The position numbers were made by a program, and so were the translations under genes. Below the pieces are notes generated by a model, which had not been told where the DNA came from, did not search any database, and was given only the letters and a program-made list of their open reading frames with translations. A stretch of DNA of 64,000 bases from Littorina saxatilis (taxonomy: Eukaryota; Mollusca; Gastropoda; Littorinimorpha; Littorinidae): contig NC_090251.1 of NCBI RefSeq assembly GCF_037325665.1, positions 19,255,748 through 19,319,747 of the forward strand, read 5' to 3'. The first letter of the stretch is position 1. Each line of letters begins with the position of its first letter. Positions 62,314 to 64,000 of this stretch are shown here, in pieces.

Positions 62314-63836
62314 CTACTTGAGCCCCGTGGATCCTGTCCTGCTGTCTGTCGCGCTGACCGCAGCGTCTGCAACACACCCAGCATACTTCGGTCGTTTCAT
62401 CGATAATGACTACGATGACTGTGGTGACTGTGGGTGTGAAAGTAACTGGGGTGTGACAGTGAATGGGGTGTCTGTATGTGTGACAGTAACTGTGAGTGTG
62501 ATAGTGATGTGAGTGTGGCAGTGACTAGGGTGTGACAGTGACTGTGCCATTGTGGCAGCGAATGTGGTGCACAGTGTATGTGTGACAGTAACTGTGAGTG
62601 TGAGAGTGACTGTGGGTGTGCCAGGGACTAGGCCGGGTGTGACAGTGACTGTGCCATTGTGGCAGCGAATGTGGTGTCTGTATGTGTGACAGTAACTGTG
62701 AGTGTGAGAGTGACTGTGGGTGTGCCAGTGACTGGGGTGCAGCACTGAAGTAGTGACTTGAGGGTATGTGACGGTGGTGTTGATGTGACATTGACGATGA
62801 GTGTGACAGTGACTGTGTGCGTAAAAGTCACTGTGAATGACCGTGACTGAGCGTGTGACTGTGGGTGTGTCGGACAGGGAGAAATAGATACCTGTAAATA
62901 CGTCATCGCAATCTGTGGCGTCTCTGGCCAGGTCCGTGTCGTCGCTGGTGGTGTTGCCGGTGAGGAAGACGCTGCTGGAGGTCGACACGTGCAGCGCGTG
63001 CAGGTCACCGTCCACAGACCTGCAGCACCAAACACTTTGTCTCATACACTGGTGGTTTTTTTTTTTTATCAGCAATGAATTGGGAACAGTTGTTTCCATG
63101 GTCAAAATCATCAAGCACTTGAGAACTACACTAATCGTCATAAAAAACCTAAACACATACATTTAGCTGTAGAACTGTGTGATGCGGCCAGTTATAGTAA
63201 AACCAAGTATATTGCACGAAAGGTAATTTATTCCCCTACCGTTTGAAACAAAGAGTTTCATTTTTCATCAATTAGTGCTTATGCAGTGTACCGGAGACCT
63301 AGGACACCCCCCAAAATCAAATTCACAAAAGCAAATTTGCAGACACTAAAATACACAAAAAATCAAAATAAGCAAGAGTGACCCTGTTTTTGATCTCACA
63401 TTGAAGAACAACTCATTTTATACCCACACAAATTGATTTGGTTCAGCTGTTGTGCCTAGCAGTGTTTTTTTGCCATTTTGAAGAAAACGTGTCAGAGTGT
63501 GTAAAGAGTGTGTAAAATATCATGGCGTTTAGATGAGCTTTTTTGGACGAACTGGAACTTTTCAGAAAAGTTTAATTAAACTGTAATAACTCTTTTCGGT
63601 ATAGTTGCAAACATTCAGCATTTTGCACACTTCAACACAAATGAATATTACAATTGGGGATCAATTTTGGTACAAAAGCAACAACGCGCTTGGGTTGTGT
63701 GGAAATGTGAACGCGAAACAACAATTACGAAAAACAGTTCTTCCAACATCAAAACCCAGTCCAGCGCAGCAGACTGAACTGGCACGCTTTTTATCGCTGT
63801 GAGTGACGCGCCAGTTCAGTCTGCTGCGCTGGACAC

Positions 63837-63871
<35 letters not shown>

Positions 63872-63877
63872 CACACA

Positions 63878-63912
<35 letters not shown>

Positions 63913-63915
63913 ACC
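62314..63915 (-). CDS. 3' exons of an unidentified gene (5' part off the right end)
   Basis: Three minus-strand exons join in phase. One (ending 63915, donor GTCAGT, phase 2) encodes ERDQHLASRPAVG, with its start either at a CTTCCACAG acceptor near 63954 or beyond the window. The second is 63019-62892, 42 codons (SVDGDLHALHVSTSSSVFLT, then GNTTSDDTDLARDATDCDDV), acceptor GCTGCAG, donor GTATCT. The third is 62366-62314, DAAVSATDSRTGSTGLK and TAG, acceptor GTTGCAG. The C-terminus is acidic, Ser/Thr-rich, with a possible N-glycosylation site. Phase agreement and the downstream AATAAA are the main evidence. The family is not recognised. Confidence 0.5.
62440..62870. repeat. Degenerate GTGACAGTGACTGTG minisatellite
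   Basis: Intron between the last two exons above. Imperfect tandem blocks of 'gtgtgacagtgactgtg' occur, with a higher-order repeat of ~120 bp ('gccattgtggcagcgaatgt' at ~62548 and ~62652). Thr/Val/His-rich frames here are artefacts. Confidence 0.85.
63020..63759. other. Intron, nothing else recognised
   Basis: Between the candidate exons ending at 63019 and 63915. AT-rich, no repeat family seen. Confidence 0.35.
63760..63833. repeat. Perfect 24-bp stem hairpin
   Basis: Arms TCCAGCGCAGCAGACTGAAC plus TGGC (63760-63783) and the exact complement (63810-63833), with a 26-nt loop. It is followed by CA microsatellites to ~63910. Confidence 0.95.
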
Positions 63916-64000
63916 CCACGGCGGGCCTAGAGGCGAGGTGTTGGTCCCTCTCCCTGTGGAAGAGCAGGAGGTTGTTGTGAGTGGACCTTGCCCCCCTCCG

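Noticed and set aside
62410-63162. 250-residue Thr/His/Val-rich minus-strand protein
   Set aside because: Mostly the GTGACAGTGACTGTG minisatellite. Only the 128-bp exon 62892-63019 inside it is supported.

Overview
This is a eukaryotic, repeat-dense, intron-rich window. The best guess is a marine mollusc, probably a gastropod. The reasons are tRNA-headed SINEs with a 'GTTAAAGATCCCACGA' core, Helentron/HINE-like repeats opening with an 'ACATTTAGTCAAG' palindrome, DIRS retrotransposons, a CR1-type LINE, and abundant CA/GA/CT microsatellites. Species is inferred from repeat style only. No bacterial-type features, CRISPR arrays or operons are present.

Host genes. (1) An arylsulfatase B-like gene lies on the minus strand, with five exons between 5649 and 2232. 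The exons join in phase and place Asp-Asp, Cys, Arg, Lys and His at the spacing of the sulfatase active site; its 3' part is off the left end. (2) A complete-looking eight-exon tetraspanin gene lies on the plus strand (18022-34225). It encodes about 283 residues with four membrane segments, a CCG motif and six large-loop cysteines. Its 8.7-kb first coding intron is filled with nested transposons. (3) A terminal exon of an unidentified plus-strand gene ends at 48082. (4) A two-exon beta-1,3-glycosyltransferase (Galactosyl_T family) lies at 49185-50790 on the plus strand. (5) The 3' exons of an unidentified minus-strand gene enter from the right end (62314 to beyond 63915).

Mobile and repeated DNA fills most of the rest. 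6.4-8.4 kb: MITEs with CCGGTGT ends and a hairpin. 8.6-14.3 kb: a tRNA-SINE, then a decayed CR1-like LINE with a PHD finger and an esterase remnant in ORF1. 14.7-17.7 kb: more MITEs. 18.4-26.8 kb: a relic DIRS interrupted by a young, almost whole DIRS, which itself carries a fresh SINE-like insert, plus a piggyBac-like TTAA element. 32-34 kb: a palindromic KpnI-like array and a GGGCGGATC element. 36.8-38.7 kb: a TTAA element split by a short DIRS derivative. 39.2-46.3 kb: palindromic MITEs, a SINE split by a hAT-like element, and a chain of Helentron-like elements. 51-55 kb: more of these. 55.2-59.3 kb: a large inverted repeat with nested inserts. 59.5-61.1 kb: a Tc1-like transposon with one frameshift.

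The most interesting signal is that three coding-exon borders in two unrelated genes carry local tandem duplications overlapping or touching the splice site. These are 13 donor copies in the sulfatase, a doubled in-frame acceptor in tetraspanin exon 2, and a 24-bp array beside the acceptor of tetraspanin exon 4. The window also holds its own filled and empty insertion sites, which date and delimit several elements.
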